From Pararge aegeria (lineage: Eukaryota > Arthropoda > Insecta > Lepidoptera > Nymphalidae), in assembly GCF_905163445.1 (NCBI RefSeq), contig NC_053190.1:2172501-2236500 (forward strand): a stretch of DNA of 64,000 nucleotides, written 5' to 3'. The notes below the pieces were generated by a model that saw only the letters and a list, made by a program, of their open reading frames with translations, did not search any database and had not been told where the DNA came from. The position numbers and the translations under genes were made by a program. The first letter of the stretch is position 1, and each line of letters begins with the position of its first letter. Positions 21,558 to 31,897 of this stretch are shown one piece after another.

Positions 21558-21858
21558 ACATCATCATCATCATTCAAGCCACCACAGGCCCACTAGGAAA
21601 CATTTCTCCTTCCACAATGAGAAGAGCTTAAACCATAGCCACCACGAAGGCCTGTGCGGATTGGTGAACCCCACTCGCCTGAGAGAGCAATATTGAGAAC
21701 TCTCAGGCTTGCAGGTTTCTCCACAATATTTTTCTTCACCGTTAAAATAAGTATTATTTACTTAAAACGCATTTAACTTAGAAAAGTTAGAGGTGCGTGC
21801 TGGCATTGAAACTCGGTCCTCTGAAATCGAAGCTAAACTACTGAGCTATCACTGCTAC
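21558..21858 (-). mobile_element. SINE family A copy, full length, reverse
   Basis: (ATC)n tail at 21560, then 'TCCACAATGAGAAGAGC', 'AGAACTCTCAGGCTTGCAGG', 'AACTTAGAAAAGTTAGAGG', B-box complement 'GGCATTGAAACTCGG' and the head complement 'GAGCTATCACTGC'. Confidence 0.88.
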
Positions 21859-21987
21859 GCCAATGATTAGTACATAAGAATAAAAATATATCAATTGTGT
21901 TACTTAAATCCCCAGCAAAAATAAGAATATAATATAAAATAGAATAAATAGTAAAACTCTATTGCAACTAAACACAAAGAAACATTA

Positions 21988-22026
21988 CAAGGCTACCAGA
22001 AATAGTACTTAGTACTATTAGCCTTG
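21988..22026. repeat. Interrupted foldback, 3-nt loop
   Basis: CAAGGCTA...ATAGTAC and GTACTAT...TAGCCTTG pair around TTA. The left arm has an extra CCAGA-type 5-6 nt. About 15 bp pair. It looks like a decayed member of the perfect foldback class. Confidence 0.7.
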
Positions 22027-22560
22027 CATTGTCTGCAAATAAGGGTGCAGAGTTGGCCTTATAAATAATTTGGCTTTAAGAGTAACCAGAGCGTGCATAG
22101 CCGATAAAAAGGAGATTGAAATAAAATAAGTAATTTAAGCAACTTTTAATCGAACTCTGTAATTTCTTCTGGTGATAACGCTTTGAGATTTGAGAAATTT
22201 TGTGGTGGATTCAAATATGACACCTCTTTTTAAAGGAGAGAAACATTTTCATATCTAATCTGTAATTTGACATATAATCTCTAATAGCAGAATAAAGCAA
22301 CCTGAAGGATTTTTTAAAATGTATTGATACATTCCTTATATTTAATTTCTCGCCAAATTGGACAGCCAGCTTGATAGCGATTATTAAGAGCCGTGCCAGT
22401 TCTATGTATTACACATAAATAAGAATTTATTCGCTCACTTCGGTGTGAGGGACGGACGGATACGGAGCGGTTGATGGCAATTTATTTACTTCCGTCTTAC
22501 AAAACAAATGCTGGGAACGTCTAAATACAACGTACTGCGCAATTATTTATTATTTCACTA
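22027..22560. other. Unassigned AT-rich DNA
   Basis: No gene or repeat recognised. Confidence 0.35.
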
Positions 22561-22618
22561 CAAGTTAGCTCTTGATTGCGATTTCACCTAATAAGTGATG
22601 ATGCAGTCTAACCTGGTA
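22561..22618 (-). mobile_element. SINE family B, 3' part of a split copy
   Basis: 'CAAGTTAGCTCTTGATTGC' and 'AAGTGATGATGCAGTCTAAC' are the reverse 3' end of B. The 5' part continues at 22886 after an RTE insertion. Confidence 0.65.
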
Positions 22619-22629
22619 TGAGTACATTT

Positions 22630-22885
22630 TATCCTCATCTTCATCATCATATAAACAATGGACGTCCACTGCTGGATATGGTGTTCCAAATACCACGATC
22701 TTTGTCCACTTGGGTGCAGCGGCTTTATGCAACTCGCTTGATATCATCTACATATTGCCACTATAGCTTCGCGACTCTTTGAGCCGGTAACTCTGGTTCT
22801 TCTACGGATCTCCTCATTCCTAATTTGAGCACGTAGCAAATTTTTAGGCATAGCCTGAACAGTTACTACGTGACAATCTTTCGGA
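22630..22885 (-). pseudogene. RTE-type LINE C-terminal fragment, inserted in a B copy
   Basis: The complement of 'GGACGTCCACTGCTGGATAT', 'GCCACTATAGCTTCGCGAC' and 'TTCTTCTACGGATCTCCTC' encodes the well-known end of RTE-clade ORFs (W-x-S-x-D, and 'R-N-E-E-I-R-R-R-T-R'). Its 3' end carries ATGATGATG-type sequence, the usual RTE tail. An internal deletion of the middle is evident relative to the longer remnant at 35680. The 60-codon minus frame at 22565-22747 is a by-product. Confidence 0.65.
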
Positions 22886-23000
22886 AGGCGACATCGCTTA
22901 ATGGCCCATCTTGGTTGGTAGGATAGTAACCCGCCACGGCTGAAGCCTTCAACAACACCAGACCAAAGAAAATTTAGAAAATAATTAAAACCTAAAATAA
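22886..23000 (-). mobile_element. SINE family B, 5' part of a split copy
   Basis: 'GCGACATCGCTTAATGGCCC', 'AGTAACCCGCCACGGCTG', 'AAGCCTTCAACAACACCAG' match the B body in reverse. Confidence 0.65.
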
Positions 23001-23596
23001 GTATAACCTGGCATAGTTAGTAAATAAAGCACCAGAAGCTAGGTGTAAACATTCAAACTGCAACAACCGTTTTATGAATAGTCATAGAGAAGTTCAACCA
23101 AAAGCAGTGGTAGTAGGGTTATATAGTGGTTTGCTAGCTTCATTAGCTTCTTTGCCTCTAAACTATCGCGACGCTGCCTAGATAATGTTGGCACTTTGCG
23201 AAATCAAAGCCACCAAACTACTATGTTTTTATACTGGGTTATAATACACTGTATAGTGTGGTACTAAACGAGGTCCAGGGGTTAAGCATGAAGCAGCGCT
23301 CAAGCTTTTATCATTAGTTTGGTTCATCCACTTCACCGATGAGATGAATGGACAAAATAAAGGTAGCGACCTAGCCGAACCTACAGAAAGGCAACTATCA
23401 CAAGGGGAAGTGAAGAAAGGTTGTAGCAATAACACCCAAATGACGACATCGACACGTCTGTCAAGACTAAAGTGAATTAGAAGAAGATAAGAAAACGAAG
23501 AAGATAAGTCAATGTTTAAGTGACTAAGAAGACGAAGAAGATAATACACTAACTAGTAAAGTCTCTCCAATATGTATATAGGTATTATTAATACTG
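23001..23596. other. Unassigned DNA
   Basis: The minus frame at 23229-23549 (106 codons) is not recognised. A purine-rich GAAGAAGATAAG stretch lies near 23480-23545. Confidence 0.35.
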
Positions 23597-23755
23597 CTCT
23601 GAGAAGCACGAAATTGCCAATAAGCCGCCAATTACACCGAAGCGCGCACGCTACAATGAACATTGAGTTACGTAGCGAACACTCAAGACACCTTTCATCA
23701 AATGCATCCAGTGAATCGACGCGCAATATTTGGAGTAGCACACTCGTGTATTGAT
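23597..23755 (+). repeat. Local direct repeat X, copy 1
   Basis: 'GAGAAGCACGAAATTGCC', 'CAATTACACCGAAGCGCGC', 'CTTTCATCAAATGCATCCAG', 'GAATCGACGCGCAATATT'. It is closely similar to 24140-24295 and partly to 25424-25505, all in the same orientation. The 60-codon plus frame over it stays open in copy 2, but the differences are not mainly synonymous, so I do not call it coding. Confidence 0.85.
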
Positions 23756-24139
23756 GTTTATGGTTCATAATTTACACCGAATTTTAAACTCTGCTTTTCA
23801 TGTAAATTAGAGTTTATTTTATGTGTAGCAGTTTTATATTATAAAAAATAAAAACACTGTAGGTACAGCGATACAGTCACAAGATCATTACGATCACTGC
23901 GAAAGATCATTGCAAATTCGATCCTAGAAAAAAGAACGATGAAGTTGTATAATTCTCTTGTTTCTTGACTGATCTTTAAGAATTATGGTACATGCAAATA
24001 TATAAAATAGCAATGTGCCGACTTAAAACAAATAGTAGTTGGAATATCGTTCTTTTTTAAGAATTCTACATTCCACGTAAATTTTCAACCCTTAACTTAT
24101 TGAAACATACAATCATCAATACGTAAGTATATTACAGTA
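23756..24139. other. Unassigned AT-rich spacer between X copies
   Basis: 'GATCATTACGATCACTGCG' then 'AAGATCATTGCAAATTCGATC' are short internal repeats. Nothing else recognised. Confidence 0.35.
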
Positions 24140-24295
24140 TTCTGAGAAGCACGAAATTGCCAATAAGCCACCAATTACACAGAAGAGCGCACGCTACAAT
24201 GAGCACCGCGTTACGTAGCGAGCGTTCAAGACACCTTTCATCGAATGCATCCAGTGAATCGACGCGCAATATTACGAGTATCTCACTTGTCGGCT
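24140..24295 (+). repeat. Local direct repeat X, copy 2
   Basis: Roughly 90% similar to copy 1 by eye over about 140 bp, offset about 540 bp. Confidence 0.85.
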
Positions 24296-24418
24296 AATCG
24301 ATAGATGATAATTTACACAGTAGCGTTCATCCCACCTCGAATATGCTAGCTATTTATATAGACTTTTTAATATCGTGAAGTTATTTGCTCTTGAATTTAC
24401 TACAGCTGTTTGATATTG

Positions 24419-24650
24419 CGGTGAAAGCCTAGTGGTAAAAGCTTTGGCCTTCCTTTTTCGATAAAACTAGATACCCGGACGTACTTCTAACTCTTCGGAG
24501 TTTAGTGCTTTCTTAATTTAAGCAATTAAAATATCACTTGCTTTAACGGTGAAGGAAAACCTGCATGCCTGAGAGTTATCCGTAATGGGCTGGTGGACTG
24601 CGTTCTAAACCCGTCGCATTTTGAAAGAAAACCCCAAGTGGGCTAGTATT
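24419..24650 (+). mobile_element. SINE family A copy
   Basis: Head 'GCGGTGAAAGCCTAGTGG' with the B box lost (ACTAGATACCCGGACG), then 'GTGAAGGAAAACCTGCATGC'. The segment between GAGAGTT and TGGTGGACTGCG is shortened by an internal deletion. Confidence 0.8.
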
Positions 24651-24747
24651 TTTTCACTGCAGGTCACGTATAATTCTGGTAACCTAAATTGTGTACTCTG
24701 CAAATCTGAAAAGTGAAAGTATAAATAAAAATACATAACGATTTTGT

Positions 24748-24838
24748 GTTCCGCTACGATGCCGCATGGGTGCCATACCCCAAACCGGTTAGTCCGCTAA
24801 CATCTCACGCTGCATCATCACTTACCACCAGGTGACCA
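24748..24838 (+). mobile_element. SINE family B 3' fragment
   Basis: 'TACGATGCCGCATGGGTGCC', 'CTGCATCATCACTTACCACC', ending at AGGTGA. Confidence 0.7.
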
Positions 24839-24935
24839 AATGTGAATGCTATGTTTAGTTAACCCTCATATGGATGTGGAACGTGGGTATTAAAAAAGGA
24901 AACGTGCAACCGACTTCAAGAATTCGAAATGTGGT

Positions 24936-25243
24936 TATCATATCAACCCATTACCGGCCACTACAGGGCACAGGTTTCTTTCAACAGTGAGAAGGTGCTA
25001 AGGCCTTTGCCACCACACTGGTCCAGTGCGGATTGGTGGACTCCACATACCTATGAGATAATTAGTTAGAACTCTCAGGCATGCAGGTTTCCTCGCGATG
25101 TTTTCCGCACCGTCGCAACAAGTGATATTTTAATTACCTACTTAAAACGCACAAAACTTTGTACAGTTAGAGGTGTGTGCTGGGATTAGAACTCGGGCCC
25201 TCCGTAAGTGAATTTGAGCTCCTAACCACTGCGCAATCGCCGC
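24936..25243 (-). mobile_element. SINE family A copy, full length, reverse
   Basis: 'ATCATATCAACCCATTACC', 'AGTGCGGATTGGTGGAC', 'AGAACTCTCAGGCATGCAGG', 'TGGGATTAGAACTCGGGCCC', and head complement 'CCACTGCGCAATCGCCGC'. Confidence 0.9.
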
Positions 25244-25423
25244 TGTCGTCATTCGTCACTAACGATTAATTCGTAATTAATCAGAAATTTAAACCTCAGT
25301 CTTAAATATGGAAACTATTTTGAAAACTAGGTAATGAAAATAAAATCTAGAAACATCCTCACAGTTAACACCCGTGGTATGAACAATGAAACTGGAGGCT
25401 CTATAGTTCGAGGCTCAAAATTA

Positions 25424-25505
25424 GCAGCCAATTACACCGCTGCGCTCACGCTAGAATGAACACAAAGTTACATTGCGCTTGAGACTTCTCGCCGTATCCA
25501 GAACA
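25424..25505 (+). repeat. Local direct repeat X, partial diverged copy 3
   Basis: 'AGCAGCCAATTACACCG', 'CTGCGCTCACGCTAGAATG' and AACACAAAGTTAC match the first half of X. It lies in the same orientation as the other two. Confidence 0.55.
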
Positions 25506-25784
25506 ATGTGCCTCGGTCTCTACCTGTATATTATTATAAGTGCACTGCAATGAAGCATCTGTTTTTACAAGTTATTAAAGAGAGGCCTTTAAGCTTATCA
25601 CAAAATGTATTGCCTGATGGAAATTTTTTCGAGTCTAGTTATCGACACACTGATAAAATCCTTGAGAGACACCATCAACGGCTGATGATGGTGTTAGAAG
25701 TTCCACGTAAGGATGTGAGATGCCCATCGGGCAGCTGTGATACCGCATTTATGGTCACAAAACTTTGAGCTTTTCATTACATTA
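25506..25784. other. Unassigned; unrecognised 86-codon frame
   Basis: The plus frame 25508-25768 shows no family I know. It is followed by (CATTA)n at about 25778-25790. Confidence 0.3.
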
Positions 25785-26000
25785 CATTACAAAGCTTACA
25801 AACCTTGTTAATATTTAGATATATTGCTAATTTTTATTAGTTATTATTTGGTATATTGTATCTTTTATTTGAACTATACCACAATTAAATTATCTTCCTG
25901 AGGTATCTGGAAGAGATCTCCCATAGAGATAAGCTTTCCTTTCATGTATCATATGTTCACAATCACAATTTACGGTACATAAATAATAAATAAATAAACC
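25785..26000 (+). mobile_element. LINE 3' end, family K, decayed
   Basis: 'CTGGAAGAGATCTCCCATAG' plus AGATAAG is the hairpin landmark with changed stem sequence. It ends in AATAATAAATAAATAAA. Confidence 0.55.
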
Positions 26001-26424
26001 TCCATATGGGTAAAAAATGTAAATTGAATTAAAACTCGCTACAGATTATTCTTTACTACATTTTCGAAGCGACGAACGACGGTGTAAAGTCGGCGTCGCC
26101 ATCCATTAGTCGAAGACACAATTTGCAGAGGACGACCAAGTCGGCTCGCCTCAGGTGCCACCAATAGTATAATTAAAGGAGAAAGAACTCCAATTCTCTT
26201 TAAGTGAATTAAAATTGGTTTTCATTGCGTCCCCGTGTAACTAGGATTTACGTTTTTGCTTCTACAACGCTTTAATTGTTTTCTTTGGATCCGTTTTATG
26301 TTTATTTTACTGTGTTTGAGGTAATTTGCTCGGAGTAGGTACGACTTCTAATTTGTATTTAAATCTCCTTATTATTTTTTGTTTGGCAGCAACTTGGCAT
26401 GGATTTTTTGTACGTTATTATGAC
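26001..26424. other. Unassigned DNA
   Basis: GC-richer at 26060-26165, with no repeat or gene recognised. Confidence 0.3.
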
Positions 26425-26640
26425 TATGAAACTTCATTATCATCATCCATCATTCTTAAACAATTAAATTCCCATTGCGGGGTACAAGCCACTTTTCTTA
26501 TAGTAGATAGGATTCAACCACGCTGTTACAAGGCTGTTATATGGGCTTTAATGATTACTGGGATCTTCGGCTTAGCGTGCTCTTCCTTAAAGACACGAGA
26601 CATTGCCGATTTCCAAACTCAAGGCTGGTACTGAGAAAAA
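26425..26640 (-). repeat. Family S repeat, reverse
   Basis: 'CGCTGTTACAAGGCTGTTAT', 'GCTTTAATGATTACTGGGA', 'TCAAGGCTGGTACTGAG'. I recognise this as a common lepidopteran repeat whose forward strand begins with CTCAGTACCAGCC. The 102-codon plus frame at 26326 is a read-through of it. Confidence 0.55.
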
Positions 26641-26689
26641 ATTAAGATAATACAAATGTATATTGAATTAAAATATTAAGATAATTTTA

Positions 26690-26760
26690 GGCATACAAAG
26701 GCAGCTTTATTGCTCCAAACAATCTCTTGCAGACAACCTTGTGAAGAGGACTTTTGGCCA
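26690..26760 (-). mobile_element. LINE 3' hairpin fragment, family K
   Basis: 'GCATACAAAGGCAGCTTTAT' then 'AATCTCTTGCAGACAACC' is the landmark in reverse, decayed. Confidence 0.5.
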
Positions 26761-27206
26761 GATTTTGATAATAAAGATAGGTATAATAAAAAGATGGTAC
26801 CGACCGTCGTCAAATCAAACGGGTTGAACGCTATTACAAAAGCCTTCCCCATTGTGAAGTGTTCTGATCACTTCCGATAACCTTTAGTGATTTCAAATAA
26901 TGCCCGCTCGAATAAATTCGCCGGGGGTAAATACTACCCTCATATTTATGCTGAAAACCAACGAACCGTGGTTGTTTTCACAACATTTTGGCCTTAAAAT
27001 GTTCATCGTAATAATTATGTCTGTGAAAACAGTCGAGAATTATGGAATCTTGAATTAATGCACTGTTTTCGACCCTCCAGGTTTTCTTTATTCAGAAACT
27101 TTGGTGAATTAAACATCCAAGTACTACTAACTACGTCTTATCTTTAAGTCAATTCGCATTTATTTTGCAAAACAAAGTCCGTGTTAATTTTGTGAATTTA
27201 TAGAAA
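26761..27206. other. Unassigned DNA
   Basis: No gene or repeat recognised. Confidence 0.35.
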
Positions 27207-27356
27207 TTTCTTATGGTGGAAGGCTAGTTACCACTTTACCTACAAAGATGTGCCCAGTGATCTAGCGTTTTTGTACGATGCCGCATAGAAATAGGGATAT
27301 GGGTTCAAAAAAGCTGCCATGCCCCAAGGTTAGGTGTCACTTACCACATTGTCAGA
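27207..27356 (+). mobile_element. SINE family B copy, partial
   Basis: 'GGAAGGCTAGTTACCACTTT', 'TTTGTACGATGCCGCATAG', 'TGTCACTTACCACATTGTC'. Head absent, internal deletion before the 3' end. Confidence 0.65.
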
Positions 27357-27429
27357 TTGCAAGAACTGACTGGAAGTGGAATGAATAAGAAAATAAAAAA
27401 ATGTACTTTCAAATATGAGAATGCTGTAT

Positions 27430-27663
27430 ATAGTGAATTGGTGCACTCAACACACATTTCAAAACATTATAGAGAAATCCAAGGCATCTTTCCTTCTTCC
27501 TTCAACAGTGAAGGAATACATCTCACGATGTATTCCTTCACTGTTGAAGCAAGTGATTTTATTTACCTACTTAAAACGCACGAAACGAAAAGTTAGAGGT
27601 GTGTGCTGTGATTCGAACTCGGTTCCCCGAAAGGTAGGTCGAGCCTACCCATGGGCCACCGCT
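27430..27663 (-). mobile_element. SINE family A copy, reverse, carrying a foldback
   Basis: 'AGTTAGAGGTGTGTGCTGTG' and B-box complement 'GATTCGAACTCGG', head complement 'ACCCATGGGCCACCGC'. Upstream is 'ACACATTTCAAAACATTAT'. The segment between carries the perfect foldback at 27500-27549 in place of the single-copy consensus. The 79- and 91-codon plus frames read across it. Confidence 0.8.
27500..27549. repeat. Perfect foldback: 23-bp arms, 4-nt loop, in SINE A
   Basis: Arms 27500-27522 and 27527-27549 around TCAC. The right arm is normal SINE A sequence in reverse (complement of CTTCAACGGTGAAGG with ACATC). The left arm is the extra copy. Confidence 0.95.
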
Positions 27664-27956
27664 TATGCCATTTCATCTTTGCTTAACTAAGGTGAACTCG
27701 TTCCGTCTCTTTTCTTCACTAGTGTGGCTTATCTCAGATAAATAAACAATCATCAATAGCAAAGTAAAAGTAGTTCATTTAAAGGAAATTGTATAACTGG
27801 TAGTTATGTTGATATCTTAGAGATGTCTATGAAAAACTTCAAAGTTTGTGTTAAACGTAAGCTTATAGAAAAGTCCTATTATAAGTATTAAGGACTACGT
27901 CAACGATAAAATTACTTGGGTGTAAATTATTGCTCTAACCAGGTTGCTTTTTTGAG
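27664..27956. other. Unassigned DNA
   Basis: Nothing recognised. Confidence 0.3.
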
Positions 27957-28175
27957 TGACAGTGTGAGATGGTGATAACAAAAAAAACAACCGGTTTGTT
28001 TTGTTTTGTTTGTTGTGGACTTCTAAGTAGACCAGGGCGCGTTTGAAACCCTCGTAGCTTTTGTTTTAAGTTGACGAATTTAGTTATCGCTTCTATGATA
28101 TATTTTACATGTAATGTACGCATCAAAAGTGATATATATGTGCCTATTTGATTAAAGAAATATTTGACTTTGACT
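27957..28175 (+). mobile_element. Family C element, 3' segment
   Basis: 'GAGATGGTGATAACAAAAAA', 'AGACCAGGGCGCGTTTGAAA', 'CCCTCGTAGCTTTTG', ending GAAATATTTGACTTTGAC. Seven copies in the window share a 3' end of GAATTT/GACTTT type units, typical of target-primed insertion. The 94-codon minus frame at 27935 is antisense to it. Confidence 0.75.
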
Positions 28176-28227
28176 ATAATAGTCCTCTCCCAACCGGAGG
28201 TCTTGCTCATAATCACCACACTGGGCG

Positions 28228-28345
28228 GATGGACCGCAGTAGACAGTAGTAGTAGGACGCTGCTGCCCGTTTTCCGTTATATTCCCTTAGCCGACATCCG
28301 CGCGTAGAGGAGGGATTGTGACCATTACTGTATTCTGATCTGCCG
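28228..28345 (+). repeat. Family L repeat copy 1
   Basis: 'GACCGCAGTAGACAGTAGTA' then 'GGACGCTGCTGCCCGTTTTC', 'TATTCTGATCTGCCGTCACC'. Other copies at 50912 and 55268, all plus. Confidence 0.6.
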
Positions 28346-29017
28346 TCACCACATGAACGATTTTCCATCTGAGATAATACAAAGATAATTTATTACTTAT
28401 ACATCTCTCAAAGAACAAAATATAAACTTACAGCATAAGGTATACATTAAGATTTATCTCAAGATTTCCACTACCCAAACAGCTTAGTAAGAACAATATT
28501 ATGAAATAGTTTTGCTTAATATTCTGTAGGAGTCAAGGTATTAACTTCACGTGGATTTTGTTTACTTTGTTAATCCTTTTGCAGTTCCTTGGAGGGTCCA
28601 GCCAGCCCTTAGGCTAGATAGAGTATGGTCCAAGTTATAAACTGGACAATATTTTTGTAATATTTAATTAAATAAGAATAAATATTATATATACAATAAT
28701 AACCAGGAAAGTGTGTTAAATTAAAAGGGTCTATATACTGTGTGAGAACACATATTTTCATTTAATTAGTCGATGACAGTAAGCTTTTAAAACTAATAGC
28801 CAATGGATGGTCTAAGATGAACGATTGACGGATGCTAAAACCCCCTCAGAAAAATATTCGAATTTAATGTAGAATCAGACCAGACCACTAAACCACATTA
28901 TTTGGCTATGCAGCCTTCTCGAATAATAATATAATGAACATTAGGCGTTCTTATGGATCCTTTTTAAACGTTCTTCCATATTGACGTGCATGTGAGGTTG
29001 CTATTGATAGCAATTAT
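28346..29017. other. Unassigned AT-rich DNA
   Basis: No gene or repeat recognised. Confidence 0.35.
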
Positions 29018-29062
29018 TATGATCGTCAACTTAAAACTTAGGCTACGAGGGTTCCAAACACC
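29018..29062 (-). mobile_element. Family C short fragment
   Basis: 'GTCAACTTAAAACTTAGGC' and TACGAGGGTTCCAAAC match family C in reverse. Confidence 0.5.
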
Positions 29063-30014
29063 TTCACTTCCTGATTTAATAAAAAAACATGGCATCATTA
29101 AAACCTTCCAAGTTCAAATTTTTTATTTTATTCCTTGACCTTTTTGCATTTACGGTCAGTCTTCTTTGTCGATCAACACGGTTCTCTGCTGAGCTGTTTT
29201 AATCGACTGTATAGGTATTGGTTGTTGCAACGCAATGCTTAGTTGTTGACACGTTAAAGGAAAACTTCACCATATTATGGTCGAATGAGTACAACTACGG
29301 ATACATTTAACTCCGGTTAAAGTAGCTAATCGTCGCAGAGCGTATCTACTTGAATGTGTTATGTTAAACGCCCATTTCCTTACAATTGTACCACAGTGAA
29401 AAAGAGGGTTCTTAGTGGCGGCTCTCTCTCTAATTAGAGAAGCCCATATCGCTTTGGGAGATTCCCTAACGGATTTTTAATTTGATCTATTTCATTTTCT
29501 ATTTCGTCTGTCAAGAAAAAGATTTATTATGAATTAATATCTGAGAAACAGGTTTCATGATAAAACAATCTAAAACAGGTTTTATTTAATACACGTAGCT
29601 TAATCTTTTTAATAATTTTAAGAGGCTTCCAATAAAGTTTTTGTTTAGATTAAAAAATATACTTAGGGATGGTTTAGTTTTTTGTCTTTAATTTCTATGC
29701 CTACTTAAAATAATTAATATATTATTCAATAGTTACCATAAATTAAATGACTTCCTAAAATCTATCTACATTTCATAATTTGTCATTATTGGCTTAACGG
29801 GTGGAAGGCCTTTAGCTGCGCATAGTTAACAACAACACAACACCAGAACAGAATCTCCGGAGTAAAAAGTTCACTTTGTCCATCGCATGATAAAAAGTTA
29901 GGGTAACTCTACGACTATCTCTCTCAAAAAAATCATAAATATTTTATTCCACACAAAAACGAAAAAGAAATAAAAATTAAAAAAAAATAAAGTTATAACT
30001 GCTTATAATGTGAG
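29063..30014. other. Unassigned AT-rich DNA
   Basis: No gene or repeat recognised. Confidence 0.35.
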
Positions 30015-30075
30015 TTACAGAGGCGACCTTGTTTTGCTTATAGTGATTTCTTCCAGGCAACCATTTGAGAAATGG
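30015..30075 (-). mobile_element. LINE 3' hairpin fragment, family K
   Basis: 'GAGGCGACCTTGTTTTGC' then 'GATTTCTTCCAGGCAACC' is a decayed copy of the landmark in reverse. Confidence 0.5.
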
Positions 30076-30092
30076 AGTTAGTTTTAAATTGA

Positions 30093-30165
30093 ATTATCAA
30101 TACATAGATATTTATATTTTTAGTAATGTGCGCATCAAAAATAAAAATATCTACGTATTAATAAT
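30093..30165. repeat. Imperfect foldback, about 30-bp arms
   Basis: 30105-30121 (TAGATATTTATATTTTT) pairs with 30137-30153 at 16 of 17 positions, and pairing continues outward with mismatches. The loop is about 15 nt. Confidence 0.7.
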
Positions 30166-30729
30166 CATAGAAACAGTGCATATTTTATAAAATAAACTAA
30201 TACATAATTATCTACTGTAAAATAAATGACCTAATGGTAATGGTAATATTTTAGGAAGGTTAAATTTTTGCAAGGATCAGTGTAGGCGTGAGGAAGTGTA
30301 AAAGCAGTCTTTTACTATGTTACTATCTTTTTCATATTTTCACATTTGTAATATTTGCATAGATTGCTTAGAAATAAATCATAAAAAACCACATCAAAGT
30401 CTTCATACTTCATATAAGTTTAATAAAAAGTCCCCCACGGAAGAGGCTATTATTAAAGCATATTTCGAAGCGGCTAAAATGATACTTCATGCTAAATGAG
30501 AACAGTTTTTTTCATTGCACTTTTAATAAAGGCACACGCGTAATGAATACGACTCTCATCCCTCACATCAAAGAGCGCCGCGCGGCTGAGGGCTCAGATG
30601 TCAATTAACTGCAATCAATGACGCATCATCGCACCTTGATGATTAGAACTTATGTCCCCCTTTTTATCTCTATTGTGTATTTTGTGTCTTTATAACATTT
30701 TATTTATCCATTTCCATACTATTATAAAA
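30166..30729. other. Unassigned DNA
   Basis: The frame at 30317-30499 (60 codons) is unrecognised. Otherwise AT-rich. Confidence 0.3.
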
Positions 30730-30805
30730 AGCAGTGCGTCCCAGCCTCCCTTTCAGTGGGACAGAGTTCGATTCCCGGCACGTAACTCTTAACTTTTAGA
30801 TTTTT
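30730..30805 (+). mobile_element. SINE family A head fragment
   Basis: 'CCAGCCTCCCTTTCAGTGGG', then the B box GAGTTCGATTCCCGGCACG and 'TAACTCTTAACTTTTAGA'. No body follows. Confidence 0.6.
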
Positions 30806-31001
30806 TTTATTTTAGCCATAATATAATAATTCAGTTGCCATTGCCAACTAACAGCTAATAGCTCGGTCTAAACTACGTAAACATGCCTGTTTGTGTATAT
30901 ACAGAAAACATTACTGGTTAAAGAACATTCCACACCTTCACAGTCTGTCTCAAAAAACGCGGATAAATACGCTTGGTATGAGTTAATTTGAATTGAGTCA
31001 A

Positions 31002-31262
31002 TGACAAGGTTGCTTGGGAGCAAACGGCTCCGCTTTCGTCAATCACAAGATAGAAAAATGAATTTTAAAATGTAAAATGTAAATGGTCGACGTTGGAAAA
31101 GAGCAACTGCTCAGTTTCTTGCCGACTTATTCTCGGTAGAATCTGCCTTCCGAACCGGTAGTAGAGTCACTACCGGTACACAGACAGACTTTACGTTTCA
31201 AAAGTGGTTACGAGTATAATACGCCTACTTGCAATAAATGAATTTTGAATTTTGATTTCAAA
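31002..31262 (+). repeat. Family R repeat with a GAATTTT-type tail
   Basis: 'GACAAGGTTGCTTGGGAGC', 'GGAAAAGAGCAACTGCTCAG', 'TAGAATCTGCCTTCCGAACC', 'CAATAAATGAATTTTGAATT'. The tail unit suggests a non-LTR element 3' end. A second copy lies at 44478-44640 in reverse. Confidence 0.65.
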
Positions 31263-31897
31263 TAGATGGGGATGCTCACGGAATCACGTTGTTGTGATGT
31301 AGGATCGTGCAAGGAACACCAAAAATATCCTTATACTTCGCCGTCCGATGTTACATCCGATGTAAATATTATTTACCTTAGAGAATCGCCCCGAAGAGCC
31401 GCACATGCATTGCTCCAAGGCAGAGCAGAGACGGACCTAGCATTACGGGTAATTTCATTTAAGCGCGCACCACACGACTGCATCCGTAACTCACTTAACA
31501 CTATTTAAAAGCATAAATACTCGTACGTGTAAGCGTCCATATGGAACGGATTTCACGGCAAAATTTTACTTTACCATATATTTTACCTCTCGTGCGGATT
31601 TTGTAATTTTTGCGTGCTTAAAGCTAGTTTTATTTACACGAGTGAAACTATTCTGATTTGTTTTAATAAGGGGCGGAACATGTATATAACATCATCTGCG
31701 CATGCTTATTCAAACCAAATTGTGGCATATATTTTAAACGACTTCAAAAAAAGCAGGAGGTTCTCAACTCGTTTGTTTTTTTTAGGTTGTAACCTCAGAT
31801 CTACCTATCTGTGCCGTGTAGTGACAGGAGATCCTCCCGTTTTTGTCCACGGATGTCATAATAGGAATATAACGGAGGCAGGGAGGTAATGCAACGT
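31263..31897. other. Unassigned; two unrecognised plus frames
   Basis: The frames at 31266-31508 (80 codons) and 31614-31889 (91 codons) have no recognised motif. They abut repeats on both sides. Confidence 0.3.

Noticed and set aside
23229..23549. 106-codon minus-strand frame
   Set aside because: No motif, no splice or promoter support; the purine-rich plus strand explains the openness.
26326..26634. 102-codon frame with hydrophobic segments, possible membrane protein
   Set aside because: The C-terminal half is a repeat (family S) and the rest is AT-rich chance sequence.
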